This document shows, one piece after another, positions 26,401-35,225 of a DNA stretch of 64,000 nt. A program made the translations under genes and the position numbers. Under the pieces are notes generated by a model. The model made no database searches. It had not been told where the DNA came from and saw nothing but the letters and a program-made list of their open reading frames with translations. Position 1 is the first letter of the stretch; each line of letters starts with the position of its first letter. The DNA comes from Nodosilinea sp. FACHB-141 (GTDB lineage: Bacteria; Cyanobacteriota; Cyanobacteriia; Phormidesmidales; Phormidesmidaceae): positions 248,001 to 312,000 of the forward strand of contig NZ_JACJPP010000021.1 of the NCBI RefSeq assembly GCF_014696135.1, written 5' to 3'.

Positions 26401-26761
26401 GCGTTGCTCGCGACACCCGGTTTTGTACGTTCACCTGGGAAATATCTTTGTCTTGCCCAGGGCCAAATACTATGTTGATAGTGCTCTGGCCAGTGTTAGT
26501 GCTGCTGGAAGTAATGTATTGCATACCTTCCACGCCGTTGATTTCGCGCTCCAGCACCGTGGTGACATTGCTCTCTACGGTTTCGGCATCGGCCCCGTTA
26601 TAGTTAGCCGCCACCGAGATTTGTAAAGGCGCAATCTCCGGCAGTTGCTCAATGGGCAGCAAAGGGATGGCGATCGCCCCCGCCATCACAATCAGCAGGG
26701 TGCACACGGTAGTGAGCACCGGGCGACGAATAAAGTTGTCAGCAATGGAGAACAGCGCCAT
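23489..26761 (-). CDS. RND multidrug efflux transporter, HAE1/AcrB family
   Basis: The 1090-residue inner-membrane pump starts with FIRRPVLTTVCTLLIVMAG, as AcrB relatives do. The proton-relay aspartates are present in SGVVVDDAIVIVEAI near residue 410. The duplicated structure of two large periplasmic loops and twelve membrane helices is visible, and the length is close to the usual 1030-1050 plus a polar tail of about 45 residues. It lies 112 bases downstream of the adaptor gene on the same strand. Substrates are not predictable. No outer-membrane channel gene is nearby. Confidence 0.94.
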   Translation of the reverse strand: MALFSIADNFIRRPVLTTVCTLLIVMAGAIAIPLLPIEQLPEIAPLQISVAANYNGADAETVESNVTTVLEREINGVEGMQYITSSSTNTGQSTINIVFGPGQDKDISQVNVQNRVSRATPLLPPEVSQLGVTVTAQSPSILLVYRFFTDDDRYDSLFLSNYADLFILDEMKQIDGVGSAEIFGSGRYAMRLWLDPTALASQSLTPGDVVAALQEQNIQVGAGSVGASPTNVDQAYQYTVRLPGRLEEAEEFENLVVKVGANGNLVRLRDLGRAEVGAQDYSFDAKTQGKAAAGLLIYQLPGSNALQVAEAVRDRMAELQQSFPPGYQAELVFDTTDFVRVSLKEVLITLVTSIALVLLILFIFLQDWRSTIIPAIAIPVSLIGPMAFLLLFGFSINTLTLFGAILASGVVVDDAIVIVEAIAAKIDQGMRPRLAALDAMQELSGALVATSLVLMVVFIPVAFFPGSTGKIYQQFSFTMAFAVLVSTFNALTFSPAMSALLLRPNPPGGRGGPLGGLFNRFNDLLRWVTERYRRAVQVLVRLRYGVLALFAVGTMLMVGMFRIVPTGFVPEEDQGYFLGIVQAPDGVSLEYTKSVMAQADTLISQFPEVTSTFMLTGFGFDGPSPNRGVFFATLAPWEERRGRESSVAGLLPKVNGALSSIQEALVIAFNAPPVPGFSPTGALEMQLQDRSGNQMSIDEFLGNAYEIMGAANESPASAGVFTQFTASSPQVQVELNRDRLKALDVDVSEALTTVSTYLGSRYVNDYTSGGRNYRVYVQADEGFRNEPSDINAIYVRSRQGTMVSLGEVVTLKEIVGPSTINHFNLLRAIKLEGLPAPGASSGQLIADMTEAHAQAALPVVGQAWQGTAREELASGGLSILIFGLGVLVVFLVLAAQYENYVDPIIILLTVPLAVLGALTFLFFRGLELNVYAQVGMVMLIGLASKNAILIVEFANQARSQGLGLVPAAIAAAEQRFRPIIMTAISSLVGTFPLLIATGAGSASRWSVGYTVFGGLLVATVLSLLVVPVLYVILKGLEDRLFHSGPGAPPAGTVSTSFSNDGSRSLDEAEAMAPMRFAEQPPRESQGENPA

Positions 26762-26873
26762 GGGTGAAATACCGGGGGCTTAAGGGAGGTTAGAAAGTTG
26801 TGATTCCTGGAGAATCGCTTTACGATTTGCGCCATGCAGACGCTAAACAGTCGTCAAGCAGCAAATAGTTTCG

Positions 26874-28142
26874 TCAATCAGGCGAGGGCGTGGCTGAAGC
26901 TTGGGCCTCAGGGTCAATCGGCCTGCCGTCCTGCAGCTGTAGAATGTTTGTCACAATTACCTCGTCTCCGGCTTCTAGACCCTCAATCACTTGGTAGTTT
27001 CCTCCCTGGATTGGCCCCAGCTGTACCGGTCGCTGGGTGGCTACCCGCAGGGTTTTGCCGTCTTCTTGGGGCTGATCGGTGGCCACAAACACAAAGCTTT
27101 GTCCGGCGATACGGGTAACTGCCACTGTGGGCACCAGCAGCGTAGCAGTGGTGCTCCAGATCAGCCGCGCCCGCACAAACTGACCATCGCGCAAGTTGCC
27201 CGCCTCATTGGGAAAGCGAGCCTTGACCAAAATCGATTGGCCCTCGCCATCCACCTCAGGCGAGATAAAACTGACGCTTCCCGTAGCTAGGGGTTCACCG
27301 GTGTCGGGGCTAAGCAGCTCCACCGGAATGCCCGTTCGCAACTGGCTAGCCCGGGTCGTAGGCACCTGAATACGCAAAAGCAGGGCGCTGTTTTGAGTAA
27401 TAGTAGCCAGGGTATCGCCCGCCTGCACATAGTCGCCGACTTTAAGGGACACATCGCCCAAAAAGCCTGCCACTGGAGCTAACACCTGCTTAAAGCCAAC
27501 ATCTGCCTGGCTGACATCCACCTGGGCCTGGGCCTGTTCAAAGGTTGAGAGCGCCTGCTGTAGCTGAGCCTGGGCAGCTCGCACATTTTCTGAGGCCTGG
27601 CGCTGGGCAGCCTGGGCAACGTTTAGCTGGTTTTGGGCATTGTCCAACTCTTGACGGCTCAGCGCCCCCGCTCCCACTAGGCGTTCGGTGCGGCCAAAGT
27701 CAGCTGCGGCTAGCTCGACATCGGCTTGGGCACGGGCTAACTCTGCCTGAGCCGCATCGACTTGAGCCTGAGCAGCATTGCGCCCAAACCCAGCCGCCTG
27801 GGCAGCCGCCTGGTTTGCCGCCACCTCAGACTGCACCTGGTTGGTGCTGAGCTGCACCACAGGCTGCCCCTTGGCAACAGCACTGCCAGAGTCCGCTAGC
27901 ACCTGAGTGACGCGGCCTTCCACCTCTGGTTTGAGCTCAATGCGCTGCTCAGCCTCTAAAGCCCCAACGAAATCAGAGCTTTCCTCAAAGGTACCGGGCT
28001 GAAGCTCCTGCACCTGCACCTGCACCGCTTGAGGGCCGGCCATGGCGTCTGGTGCCGGTTTACTACAGGCCGCTACAGCTAGTGACAGAGTGAGAGCGGC
28101 CCCTAAAACCTGTCGCGATCGACGAGTATTCACTGGCAGCAT
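26874..28142 (-). CDS. RND periplasmic adaptor lipoprotein (AcrA/MexA type)
   Basis: The 422-residue adaptor links the inner-membrane pump to an outer-membrane channel. It has a lipobox in LSLAVAAC, a first lipoyl half (ALEAEQRIELKPEVEGRVTQ), a long Ala/Gln-rich helical hairpin at about 100-225, a second lipoyl half (VLAPVAGFLGDVSLKVGDYV), then beta-barrel and membrane-proximal regions. ATG 28142 puts the signal peptide at a usual distance; an ATG at 28175 would add eleven residues. It is transcribed between tetR and the pump gene. The tail is Ala/Pro/Ser-rich. Confidence 0.92.
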   Translation of the reverse strand: MLPVNTRRSRQVLGAALTLSLAVAACSKPAPDAMAGPQAVQVQVQELQPGTFEESSDFVGALEAEQRIELKPEVEGRVTQVLADSGSAVAKGQPVVQLSTNQVQSEVAANQAAAQAAGFGRNAAQAQVDAAQAELARAQADVELAAADFGRTERLVGAGALSRQELDNAQNQLNVAQAAQRQASENVRAAQAQLQQALSTFEQAQAQVDVSQADVGFKQVLAPVAGFLGDVSLKVGDYVQAGDTLATITQNSALLLRIQVPTTRASQLRTGIPVELLSPDTGEPLATGSVSFISPEVDGEGQSILVKARFPNEAGNLRDGQFVRARLIWSTTATLLVPTVAVTRIAGQSFVFVATDQPQEDGKTLRVATQRPVQLGPIQGGNYQVIEGLEAGDEVIVTNILQLQDGRPIDPEAQASATPSPD

Positions 28143-28293
28143 AGGGTAACTAAACTTTGAGTGCTGGTTAGACATCGGATGCCATTGCTTAATGGTAGTT
28201 CAGAGGACCTAAAGTCATAGCGTCGTCACCGCCTAAGCCAACAAACGACGCCTCGTCGTCTCGAATCCGTTGAGAAGTTGAGAACAGTGTTGC

Positions 28294-28884
28294 TCAATTG
28301 AGCGAACGTAGCGAACCTCCGTCGGTGAGGTAGAGCTTTAACATGTCAATCAGCAGCCGGGCATGGTCACGAAACGAGCAACTCTGGGGTTCGTAGATGC
28401 GGTGCAGCAAAATGCCATCTACTACGCAGCTAAGGAAACGTACCAACTTTGGATCGTCTAGCCCTAGCAGGGCAGTTATCTGCTGCTCGCTCTCTTGCCA
28501 AACCCCATGAAATACCTCGGTTGGAACACCGCTCTCTCGGTGCTGATGCTGATAAAACTCAATCCAAATCAGCATTTTCTTGCTTAAAAAGTCTTCGTTT
28601 TGAGCGACATACTCTAGGGCGGCCTCTACACGGCCCAATACACACTTTTCTTGGCTCGCAACGGCGATCGCGCTTTGAATATCTTGCAGCGTAGTTTCAC
28701 GCACCAGTTGCTCAAACAGCCCTTCTTTACTGGGAAAGTAGTGATAAAGCGTGCCTGTTGACACCCCCAGGCCCTGGGCAATTTGGCGCATGGTCAGCGC
28801 AGCGTAGCCCTTTTCAGCAAATAGGTCAAAGCATTGGGTCAACAGCTCCCTGCGGTACTCGTCATGGTCAACGATTTTGGGCAT
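28294..28884 (-). CDS. TetR-family transcriptional regulator
   Basis: The 196-residue repressor has the TetR helix-turn-helix at about 20-60 (GYAALTMRQIAQGLGVSTG, then TLYHYFPSKEGLF). The C-terminal ligand domain is family-variable. It is the first gene before the adaptor and pump on the same strand, 151 bases apart. The likely role is drug-responsive control of that efflux operon and of itself. The operator was not identified with confidence. Confidence 0.92.
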   Translation of the reverse strand: MPKIVDHDEYRRELLTQCFDLFAEKGYAALTMRQIAQGLGVSTGTLYHYFPSKEGLFEQLVRETTLQDIQSAIAVASQEKCVLGRVEAALEYVAQNEDFLSKKMLIWIEFYQHQHRESGVPTEVFHGVWQESEQQITALLGLDDPKLVRFLSCVVDGILLHRIYEPQSCSFRDHARLLIDMLKLYLTDGGSLRSLN

Positions 28885-29636
28885 ACACGCTCAGGCGCTG
28901 CGGCCTACCTCATAAGCAGCTTCAAAAGCCTATCCCATCACCGCAAATTTTATGTTGGACGATCGGTATAAAAACAATAGCCCCTTTATTCGGCCTTGTA
29001 AACCCTTTGTATCTGGTGGCCTACAGGTGTTCTTAAAGGTTTTTGGTGGCCTGCTAGCGGCCTCAAACTCCAGCATAAAGCAGATTTTTAGAAGCTAGGC
29101 AGTTGTACTCAACGGAGCCCTAAGCGGCCTAGGGCAAGGTCGCATCTTTTAATGCTTAGATGTTGCTTTTCCCTATAAATGTGTGTGTTTGGTTTAGAGC
29201 CTAGACATTGGCCCAGATTTGGCCTTACATGGGCATGGATTAAGGATTGGCTTAATTATTTGCACACCGCTGGCCATAGGCTTTCCAAGCCTTTTTCCAA
29301 AATTGTTGGCAGGCCGCCCACCCGCTGCAGAGCATTTTTATAGAAAGGGCAAGCTCTTTAAAGGCAAAAGCAGGTGTGGGGTTCATTCATCAATAGGTAC
29401 GGGAAAGCAGTACAGGTGCAAAATCTGCTAGCAAGGTCAGCATTTCGCTATCAGGTCTTCTGGCCGTCTTTTCTCAATATTTTGACTGTGGGTCGTTCAA
29501 TTAGCCCTGGGTTGCCACAACGGCTCAAGACCCAACGCCCAAGCCAGAGTCGAGAGAGGTTGTCCGGTTTGGGGATGCTATGGGAAAGCATCCGTCCTGA
29601 AGCGCTCGATAATTATGTCGGTTATGGGGAGGCAAA
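28885..29636. other. 752-base intergenic region before the SulP gene
   Basis: This is the longest non-coding stretch in the window. Short open frames in it have no family resemblance or ribosome-binding sites and were not called. It contains several GGCCT-rich short repeats around 29,025-29,130, AT-rich stretches suited to promoters, and a 7-base-pair hairpin at 29,573-29,593. It must hold the promoters of the divergent tetR and SulP units. A small RNA cannot be excluded. Confidence 0.5.
29573..29593 (+). promoter_or_regulatory. Hairpin in the SulP leader
   Basis: GGATGCT (29,573-29,579) pairs perfectly with AGCATCC (29,587-29,593) over a 7-base loop, 43 bases before the SulP start codon. 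No T-tract follows. It may influence translation or be chance. Confidence 0.3.
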
Positions 29637-31160
29637 TTGAACATTTATAAGCTTAAGCTTCGACGACTAAAACCTCGCAATTTGAGACGAGAGTGGCTAT
29701 CCAACCCCAAGGCAGACATTATGGCTGGGGCAGTGGTAGGACTGGCACTGATACCGGAGGCGATCGCGTTTTCGATCATCGCCGGAGTCGACCCCAAGGT
29801 GGGGCTTTATACCTCGTTTGTGATTGCGGTCACTACCGCGTTTCTAGGTGGACGCCCGGGGTCAATCTCAGCTGCTACCGGGGCCATGGCCCTACTGATG
29901 ATTGATCTAATGCGAGACTGGGGATTAGAGTACCTGTTGGTGGCTACCCTCCTAACCGGCATCCTCCAGGTAATTTTTGGGGTACTAAAACTGGGACGCC
30001 AGATGCGCTACGTGCCTCGGGCAGTGATGGTGGGCTACATCAACGCCTTAGCAGTGCTGATTTTTCTGGCCCAACTGCCCCAGCTCACCAATGTCCCCCC
30101 GGCAGTGTATGCGATCGCAGCCCTTTCCCTAGTCATTATCTATGGCTTACCTCGGTTAACCAAAGCGGTGCCCTCGCCCCTAGTAGCCCTGTTTGCCATG
30201 ACAACCGCAGTAATTGCCCTCGGCATCGAGGTGCCCACCGTGGGCGACATGGGCGAATTGCCCACCACCTTGCCCATTTTTGCCTTACCCAAAGTACCTT
30301 TTACGCTCGAAACCCTGCGTATTGTGCTGCCTTACTCCCTAACCATGGCAGTGGTAGGCTTGTTGGCCTCGTTTCTCACCGCCTCACTGGTAGATGAGCT
30401 AACCGATACCCCAAGCGACAAAAACCAGGAGGCCAAGGGCCAAGGTATTGCCAATATCATCACCAGCTTTTTCGGCGGCATGGCTGGCTGCGGCATGATC
30501 GGCCAATCAGTGATCAACGTACAGTCGGGCGGACGAGGACGCTTATCTACTCTGTGCGCTGGAGTGTTTTTGCTGTTTGCTATTCTTGCCCTCAGCGGCT
30601 GGGTGCGTCAGATGCCCATGGCCGCCCTAGTAGCGGTAATGATTATGGTCTCAATTGGCACCTTTCGGTGGGCCTCGTTTCGCGACATGGCGCGCATTCC
30701 GCGCAGCGAAACAGCGGTAATGCTGACCACTATGCTAGTGACCATTTTCACCCGCAACTTTGCCTTAGGAGTAGCCACAGGCATTGTAATGAGCACAGTA
30801 TTTTTCTCGCGCAAAATTGCCAGGCTAGTATTTGTTGACAAGGTGCTACACGATGATAGTAGCCACCGAATCTACAGCGTATCGGGGCAGATTTTTTTTG
30901 TGTCTGTCGATGAGTTTTTAGAAGCCTTTGACTTTAATGAATTTGTCGATCGCATCACCATTGACCTAACCCACGCTCACCTCTGGGATCAAGGGGCTGT
31001 TGCCGCCCTAGATAAAGTGGTGAACAAATTTCGCCGGGCCGGAGCAGAGGTGGAAGTGGTAGGACTCAACGAGGCCAGCGCTACCCTAGTGGAAAAACTA
31101 ACCCCCCATAGCCAAGTCAATCGATCTCTACCCAAGTCGCAACCCGAAAGTCAGTTATGA
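29637..31160 (+). CDS. SulP-family anion transporter with STAS domain
   Basis: The 507-residue protein has a SulP membrane domain (about residues 20-385) and a C-terminal STAS domain (about 410-495, with [20 protein letters not shown]). The entry motif [24 protein letters not shown] and the later [22 protein letters not shown] are SulP hallmarks. Substrates of the family include sulfate and bicarbonate. It is not a close match to the cyanobacterial bicarbonate carrier BicA as I remember it, so the anion is open. The start is TTG 29637, supported by GGGGAGG four bases upstream. The stop overlaps the next start codon (ATGA). Confidence 0.9.
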   Translation: MNIYKLKLRRLKPRNLRREWLSNPKADIMAGAVVGLALIPEAIAFSIIAGVDPKVGLYTSFVIAVTTAFLGGRPGSISAATGAMALLMIDLMRDWGLEYLLVATLLTGILQVIFGVLKLGRQMRYVPRAVMVGYINALAVLIFLAQLPQLTNVPPAVYAIAALSLVIIYGLPRLTKAVPSPLVALFAMTTAVIALGIEVPTVGDMGELPTTLPIFALPKVPFTLETLRIVLPYSLTMAVVGLLASFLTASLVDELTDTPSDKNQEAKGQGIANIITSFFGGMAGCGMIGQSVINVQSGGRGRLSTLCAGVFLLFAILALSGWVRQMPMAALVAVMIMVSIGTFRWASFRDMARIPRSETAVMLTTMLVTIFTRNFALGVATGIVMSTVFFSRKIARLVFVDKVLHDDSSHRIYSVSGQIFFVSVDEFLEAFDFNEFVDRITIDLTHAHLWDQGAVAALDKVVNKFRRAGAEVEVVGLNEASATLVEKLTPHSQVNRSLPKSQPESQL

Positions 31161-32020
31161 AGCGCCTCCTACTGTGTACAGACGGCTCAACATATGCCCA
31201 GAGCAGCTACCGCTATGGGGCCTGGTTTGCCAAGCAAGGAGGAGCCAGCATAGACGTACTCTACGTCAGCGACAGTCGAGACGAGGTCATTGCAGAGACC
31301 ACTGATCTCAGCGGTAGCATTGGCCTAGGAACCTCAGAGAGCTTACTTAAAAAGCTAGTCGAAGTAGAACACGAGCAGGCTAAGCGCAATCACCAACAAG
31401 CCAAACTAATTTTGGCCGACGCCCAACAGGCCATTGCCAATCACGGGGTTAAGTCAATACAGCTGCTCCATAAAACCGGTTTTTTGATTGACCACTTAGA
31501 AACTTTAGAAGCCAACGCTGACCTGATTGTGATCGGTAAACAAGGGGAATCAGCAAACTCTACCTTGGAGCATCTAGGCACCAATGCCGATCGCATCGTG
31601 CGCAGTAGCACTAAGCCCTGTTTAGTTACACCTCAGGAATTTGTTCCTATAGAACGCCTGTTAGTAGCTTATGACGGCAGTTCTACTGGAAAAAGCATGT
31701 TGACTTTTTTGGCTAACATACCTGGTCTCCACCATCTCGAAATTCACCTGCTAATGGCCGCCAGGGCTGAGTCAGACATCACTACAACCGAGTGCATAGC
31801 CGAGGCAGTGTCGTTGCTGCACCAAGCTGGTATTAAGCCCGTAATAACCATCCTTCCCGAGGAACCCGAAAAGTCGATTTCTCAATACGCTAGAGAGCAA
31901 GACATTAGCTTACTACTGATAGGTGCCTATAGTCATCGTTCAATTCTTCATACGGCCATTGACAGCACTACAATCCAGCTGTTGAGAAGCAGTCAAATTC
32001 CGGTACTGCTATTTCGATAG
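31157..32020 (+). CDS. Universal stress protein, tandem UspA domains
   Basis: The 287-residue protein has two Usp domains, about 1-155 and 165-287. The first keeps most of the ATP-binding loop (VIGKQGESANSTLEHLGTNA, then VRSSTKPCLVTP). The second is degenerate (LLIGAYSHRSILHTA). Its ATG overlaps the SulP stop codon in ATGA, so the two are translationally coupled. Small Usp proteins regulate transporters in other bacteria, so a regulatory role on this SulP is plausible but inferred. Confidence 0.9.
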   Translation: MKRLLLCTDGSTYAQSSYRYGAWFAKQGGASIDVLYVSDSRDEVIAETTDLSGSIGLGTSESLLKKLVEVEHEQAKRNHQQAKLILADAQQAIANHGVKSIQLLHKTGFLIDHLETLEANADLIVIGKQGESANSTLEHLGTNADRIVRSSTKPCLVTPQEFVPIERLLVAYDGSSTGKSMLTFLANIPGLHHLEIHLLMAARAESDITTTECIAEAVSLLHQAGIKPVITILPEEPEKSISQYAREQDISLLLIGAYSHRSILHTAIDSTTIQLLRSSQIPVLLFR

Positions 32021-32196
32021 GTTGGGCTGCTTCTATTCAAGTTTTCATCAAATAACAGATCATGCAAATTAAAAATTGCGGCTGTAGTTGACTTAAACTT
32101 TCGAGATCGTCTTTAAAGCAGGCTTTTCCCAAAATAGACAAGGGGTAAATAGACTACTGCATAAGCAATTCCTCCGTTTTACAAACCATTGTTATA

Positions 32197-32630
32197 CTAA
32201 ACAACTCCCAGAGTAGGCACCTTCGCCGGAATAGAGTAATAGAAGCTATCGTTTATTAGCTGTACAAGGTAGGCTCTATAATCACTTTTGGCTAGAGGTT
32301 TGGCTAAACAATAAAGTTGTTCACCAGAAATATAGCCTTTCTGATAAGCAATTTCCTCTATACAGGCGACCTTCAAGCCCTGACGTTCTTCTAAGTTCTG
32401 CATAAGCTAGACGCTTGCCCACTGGCTACCATCACCAAGCAATTGTTCAAATAAGGGTGGCGAATCAGGGGTAGAAATTATCAAAATTTTTTGGATGCCA
32501 GCTAACATCAATACCGACAGAGGATAGTAAATCATCGGCTTGCTGTACACATGTATAAGTTGCTTATTTACCGTGAGCGTAAGGGGGTAGAGACGAGTTC
32601 AGTCCTACCGGCTAGGATGATACCATTCAT
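32197..32630 (-). pseudogene. rfbA: Decayed glucose-1-phosphate thymidylyltransferase gene
   Basis: Reading the minus strand from ATG 32630 gives the RfbA opening MNGIILAG, then a small deletion with frameshift. Next come clear RfbA pieces in another frame: [38 protein letters not shown] and SQW. A stop codon follows near 32,412. It is directly joined to the RfbA C-terminus (RQGLKVACIEEIAYQKGYIS), which is open as a 68-residue frame at 32,197-32,403. The central part, about 170 codons of nucleotide-sugar binding domain, is missing. The remnant lies just downstream of rfbB, the usual gene order, so it is a dead member of a dTDP-sugar cluster. Confidence 0.85.
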
Positions 32631-32686
32631 AGGAAGTGCTCCAAAAAGTTTGTGAAACTATTGATGAGAGTTTGTCAGAAGTTCTA

Positions 32687-33763
32687 TTAGTTTTCAACCA
32701 GCCGACCCGAATAATTATCGTGAATCCAATCATGGTAATCATCGGATTGCGCTTGTTTAACCCAGTCGACATTTTTGAGATACCACTTAACGGTCTTCAA
32801 CAGGCCGCTATCAAAGCTTTCCTTAGGTTTCCAACCTAATTCAGCATGAATTTTTTTACAGTCAATGGCGTAGCGTTTGTCATGCCCAGGACGATCTGTA
32901 ACAAAGGTGATTAATGAAGAATGTTTAATGTCAGATTTGGGTGCTAGCTCATCTAGCAAAGCACAAATGGATTCAACTACAGAAAGATTAGTCTTCTCAT
33001 TAAGACCACCAATGTTATAGGTTTCACCTATATTTCCCTGTTGAATGACTTGATAAATTGCATTGCAGTGATCTTCAACATAAAGCCAATCCCTAATGTT
33101 TTGGCCATCTCCATAAATCGGCAATGGCTTGCCCTCAAGGGCACTGAGGATAGTCAAAGGAATTAGCTTTTCCGGAAACTGGTAAGGGCCATAGTTATTC
33201 GAGCAGTTAGTGGTAAGTGTAGGTATTCCATAGGTGTGATGATAGGCTCGGACTAAATGATCCGATGCTGCTTTACTCGCAGAGTAAGGACTATTAGGTG
33301 CGTAAGGAGTGGTTTCACAAAACGGTGCATCTTCAGGGCCGAGAGAGCCGTAAACTTCATCGGTAGAAACATGGAGAAAACGAAACGCTATCTGGTCCTC
33401 TGGCGACAGCTCATCCCAATAACTACGAGTTGCTTCTAACAGTCGAAAAGTACCTAGAATATTAGTCTGTATGAATGCTTCGGGTTCAACGATGGAACGA
33501 TCAACGTGGCTCTCCGCAGCAAAATTTAGAATGACATCAGGACGATGGCGAAGCAAAATACTAGAGACTAGCTCGAGGTCGCCAATATTCCCGTGAATAA
33601 GTTGGTAGCCCGGATCATTCTTTAAAGTGTTCAGACTATTAGGATTACTAGCATAGGTAAGCTGATCTAGATTAATAATGTTAGCCCACTGTTCTTCTCG
33701 GGCCTTGAGGACAAAATTAGAACCGATAAAACCAGACCCACCAGTAATCAAATAAGTTTTCAT
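32687..33763 (-). CDS. rfbB: dTDP-glucose 4,6-dehydratase
   Basis: The 358-residue extended SDR enzyme converts dTDP-glucose to dTDP-4-keto-6-deoxyglucose in dTDP-rhamnose and related pathways. The NAD motif GGSGFIGSNF is at residues 8-17. The catalytic region has HVSTDEVYGSLG and YSASKAASDHL (YxxxK), and the later motif TNCSNNYGPYQFPEKLIP is diagnostic. It appears intact. The partner rfbA immediately downstream is destroyed, and rfbC and rfbD are not in the window. Base composition here is more AT-rich than in most of the window, hinting at a separate history for this sugar locus. Confidence 0.94.
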   Translation of the reverse strand: MKTYLITGGSGFIGSNFVLKAREEQWANIINLDQLTYASNPNSLNTLKNDPGYQLIHGNIGDLELVSSILLRHRPDVILNFAAESHVDRSIVEPEAFIQTNILGTFRLLEATRSYWDELSPEDQIAFRFLHVSTDEVYGSLGPEDAPFCETTPYAPNSPYSASKAASDHLVRAYHHTYGIPTLTTNCSNNYGPYQFPEKLIPLTILSALEGKPLPIYGDGQNIRDWLYVEDHCNAIYQVIQQGNIGETYNIGGLNEKTNLSVVESICALLDELAPKSDIKHSSLITFVTDRPGHDKRYAIDCKKIHAELGWKPKESFDSGLLKTVKWYLKNVDWVKQAQSDDYHDWIHDNYSGRLVEN

Positions 33764-34033
33764 ACGCTATTCATTGGCGTTACAGCTAAGTGATGGCTTT
33801 TGCGGTAGTAATGCTAGGACTACTGCAAATTCCGTTTGGCCTGACACTCTGTAAGGCAGTACATCGTCACCACTGCTTTACATGCTTTATAAGCATATTG
33901 GGCATCGAGGTAGTTGATTCCGTTGTTACAGCTGCCGCAAATGCTCAGTCACTAAGAATAATGCGTTTTGCAATTACCCTTAACAGAGAGAAGTTTGCAG
34001 TGTGATTTGTGACCAGCCGTCCATTTAAAGTCT

Positions 34034-34978
34034 CTAAAATCCTAGTCGAGCGCTGATGGTGGCCAGCACCGACTCGCTAAGCGCGTTGTAGTCGTAGCCA
34101 CCTTCAAGGCCAAACAAAATTTTGTCGGTGACGTTTAGGCACTGGCGGGTAAAGAGGCCAAAGTCTTTGGGGGAGAGGTTGACATTGGCTAGGGGGTCAG
34201 CGGCGTTAGCGTCATACCCAGCACTAATGACGAGCAAGTCGGGGGCGAAGGACTTGAGGAAGGGAATTACCTTTTGGTCAAACTTTACCTGATAGTCGCC
34301 GCTGGCACTACCGGGGGGCATGGGCAAGTTCAAGACATTTTGGTGAAAGCCAGTTTCGCTGCTCTGGCCTGTGCCGGGGTAGGCGGGAAGCTGGTGGAGA
34401 GAGCAGTAGGCGATCGCCGCGTTTTCCTCTACTAAAGCTTGGGTGCCGTTGCCATGGTGCACATCCCAATCGAGGATGGCAACGCGATTAACCGCAGATT
34501 GTTCTAAAGCATAGTGGGCTGCGATCGCCGCATTGGAGAACAGACAAAAGCCCATGCCGCGATCGCGCACCGCATGGTGCCCCGGTGGCCGCGCCAGCAC
34601 AAAGGCCGAGTGCCCCGTTTCCAGCACATAATCGACGCCGTCGAGCCAGGCGCTCACCGCCAACCGCGCTACGGCGTAGCTAGCCTCAGACACCACAGTA
34701 TCGCCGTCGATGTGGCCACCGCCCGAGTGGGCAATTTCCCGCAGAGCTGTGACATAGCGGGGGTTATGAAGCTGGGCGATCAGGGTATCTACATCCCGCT
34801 GGTTCACTGGGGTGGGTTCGCGCCAGTCGAGGTGATCGGCCCAGGCAACTGTCTCTAAAGCAGCCACAATCGCTTTCAATCGCCCCGCGTTTTCGGGATG
34901 GAAACTGCCGGTATCGTGGGTCAAAAAATCGGGCGAATAGATAACGCCAAAATCGGCCAGGGTGAGAGCGTGGTGCAC
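34034..34978 (-). CDS. Histone-deacetylase-family (AcuC-like) amidohydrolase
   Basis: The 314-residue protein belongs to the zinc-dependent arginase/deacetylase superfamily. It shows GSFHPENAGRLKAI near the start, the active-site HH pair in RPPGHHAVRDRGMGFCLF, the zinc ligands in ILDWDVHHGNGTQ, and ISAGYDANAADPL further on. GLEGGYDYNAL near the end supplies the catalytic tyrosine region. Bacterial members deacetylate small amines such as polyamines or acetyl-lysine on enzymes. The substrate is not determined here. It is transcribed away from gyrA. Confidence 0.92.
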   Translation of the reverse strand: MHHALTLADFGVIYSPDFLTHDTGSFHPENAGRLKAIVAALETVAWADHLDWREPTPVNQRDVDTLIAQLHNPRYVTALREIAHSGGGHIDGDTVVSEASYAVARLAVSAWLDGVDYVLETGHSAFVLARPPGHHAVRDRGMGFCLFSNAAIAAHYALEQSAVNRVAILDWDVHHGNGTQALVEENAAIAYCSLHQLPAYPGTGQSSETGFHQNVLNLPMPPGSASGDYQVKFDQKVIPFLKSFAPDLLVISAGYDANAADPLANVNLSPKDFGLFTRQCLNVTDKILFGLEGGYDYNALSESVLATISARLGF

Positions 34979-35225
34979 GGCAAAGTCAGGGGTGGTGAAC
35001 TACTACGAATTAAGGATGCAGCCGGGGCGGTAAAACGTCGCTAAATCAAGCCTCTTGTGCCCCTACACCCACCATAGCGCCTGCTGATTTGAACCGGAGA
35101 ATTCGTGCTAAAATATAACTCACATGAGTCCGCAAAAAACATGCTGATTAAGCGCTATTCAGCACCACTCGGTGCGAGGGTCTGACTAGCGCTTTGTTGT
35201 TCGCAAATTCGGAGTTTTTTAGCCT

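Noticed and set aside
29219-29640. Short plus-strand frames in the long spacer before the SulP gene
   Set aside because: They show no conserved motif, and the last one runs into the SulP start, whose own ribosome-binding site is clear.
33790-34005. 71-residue plus-strand frame between rfbB and the deacetylase gene
   Set aside because: There is no ribosome-binding site or family match, and it sits in AT-rich degraded sequence. It could be a relic, but I could not identify it.
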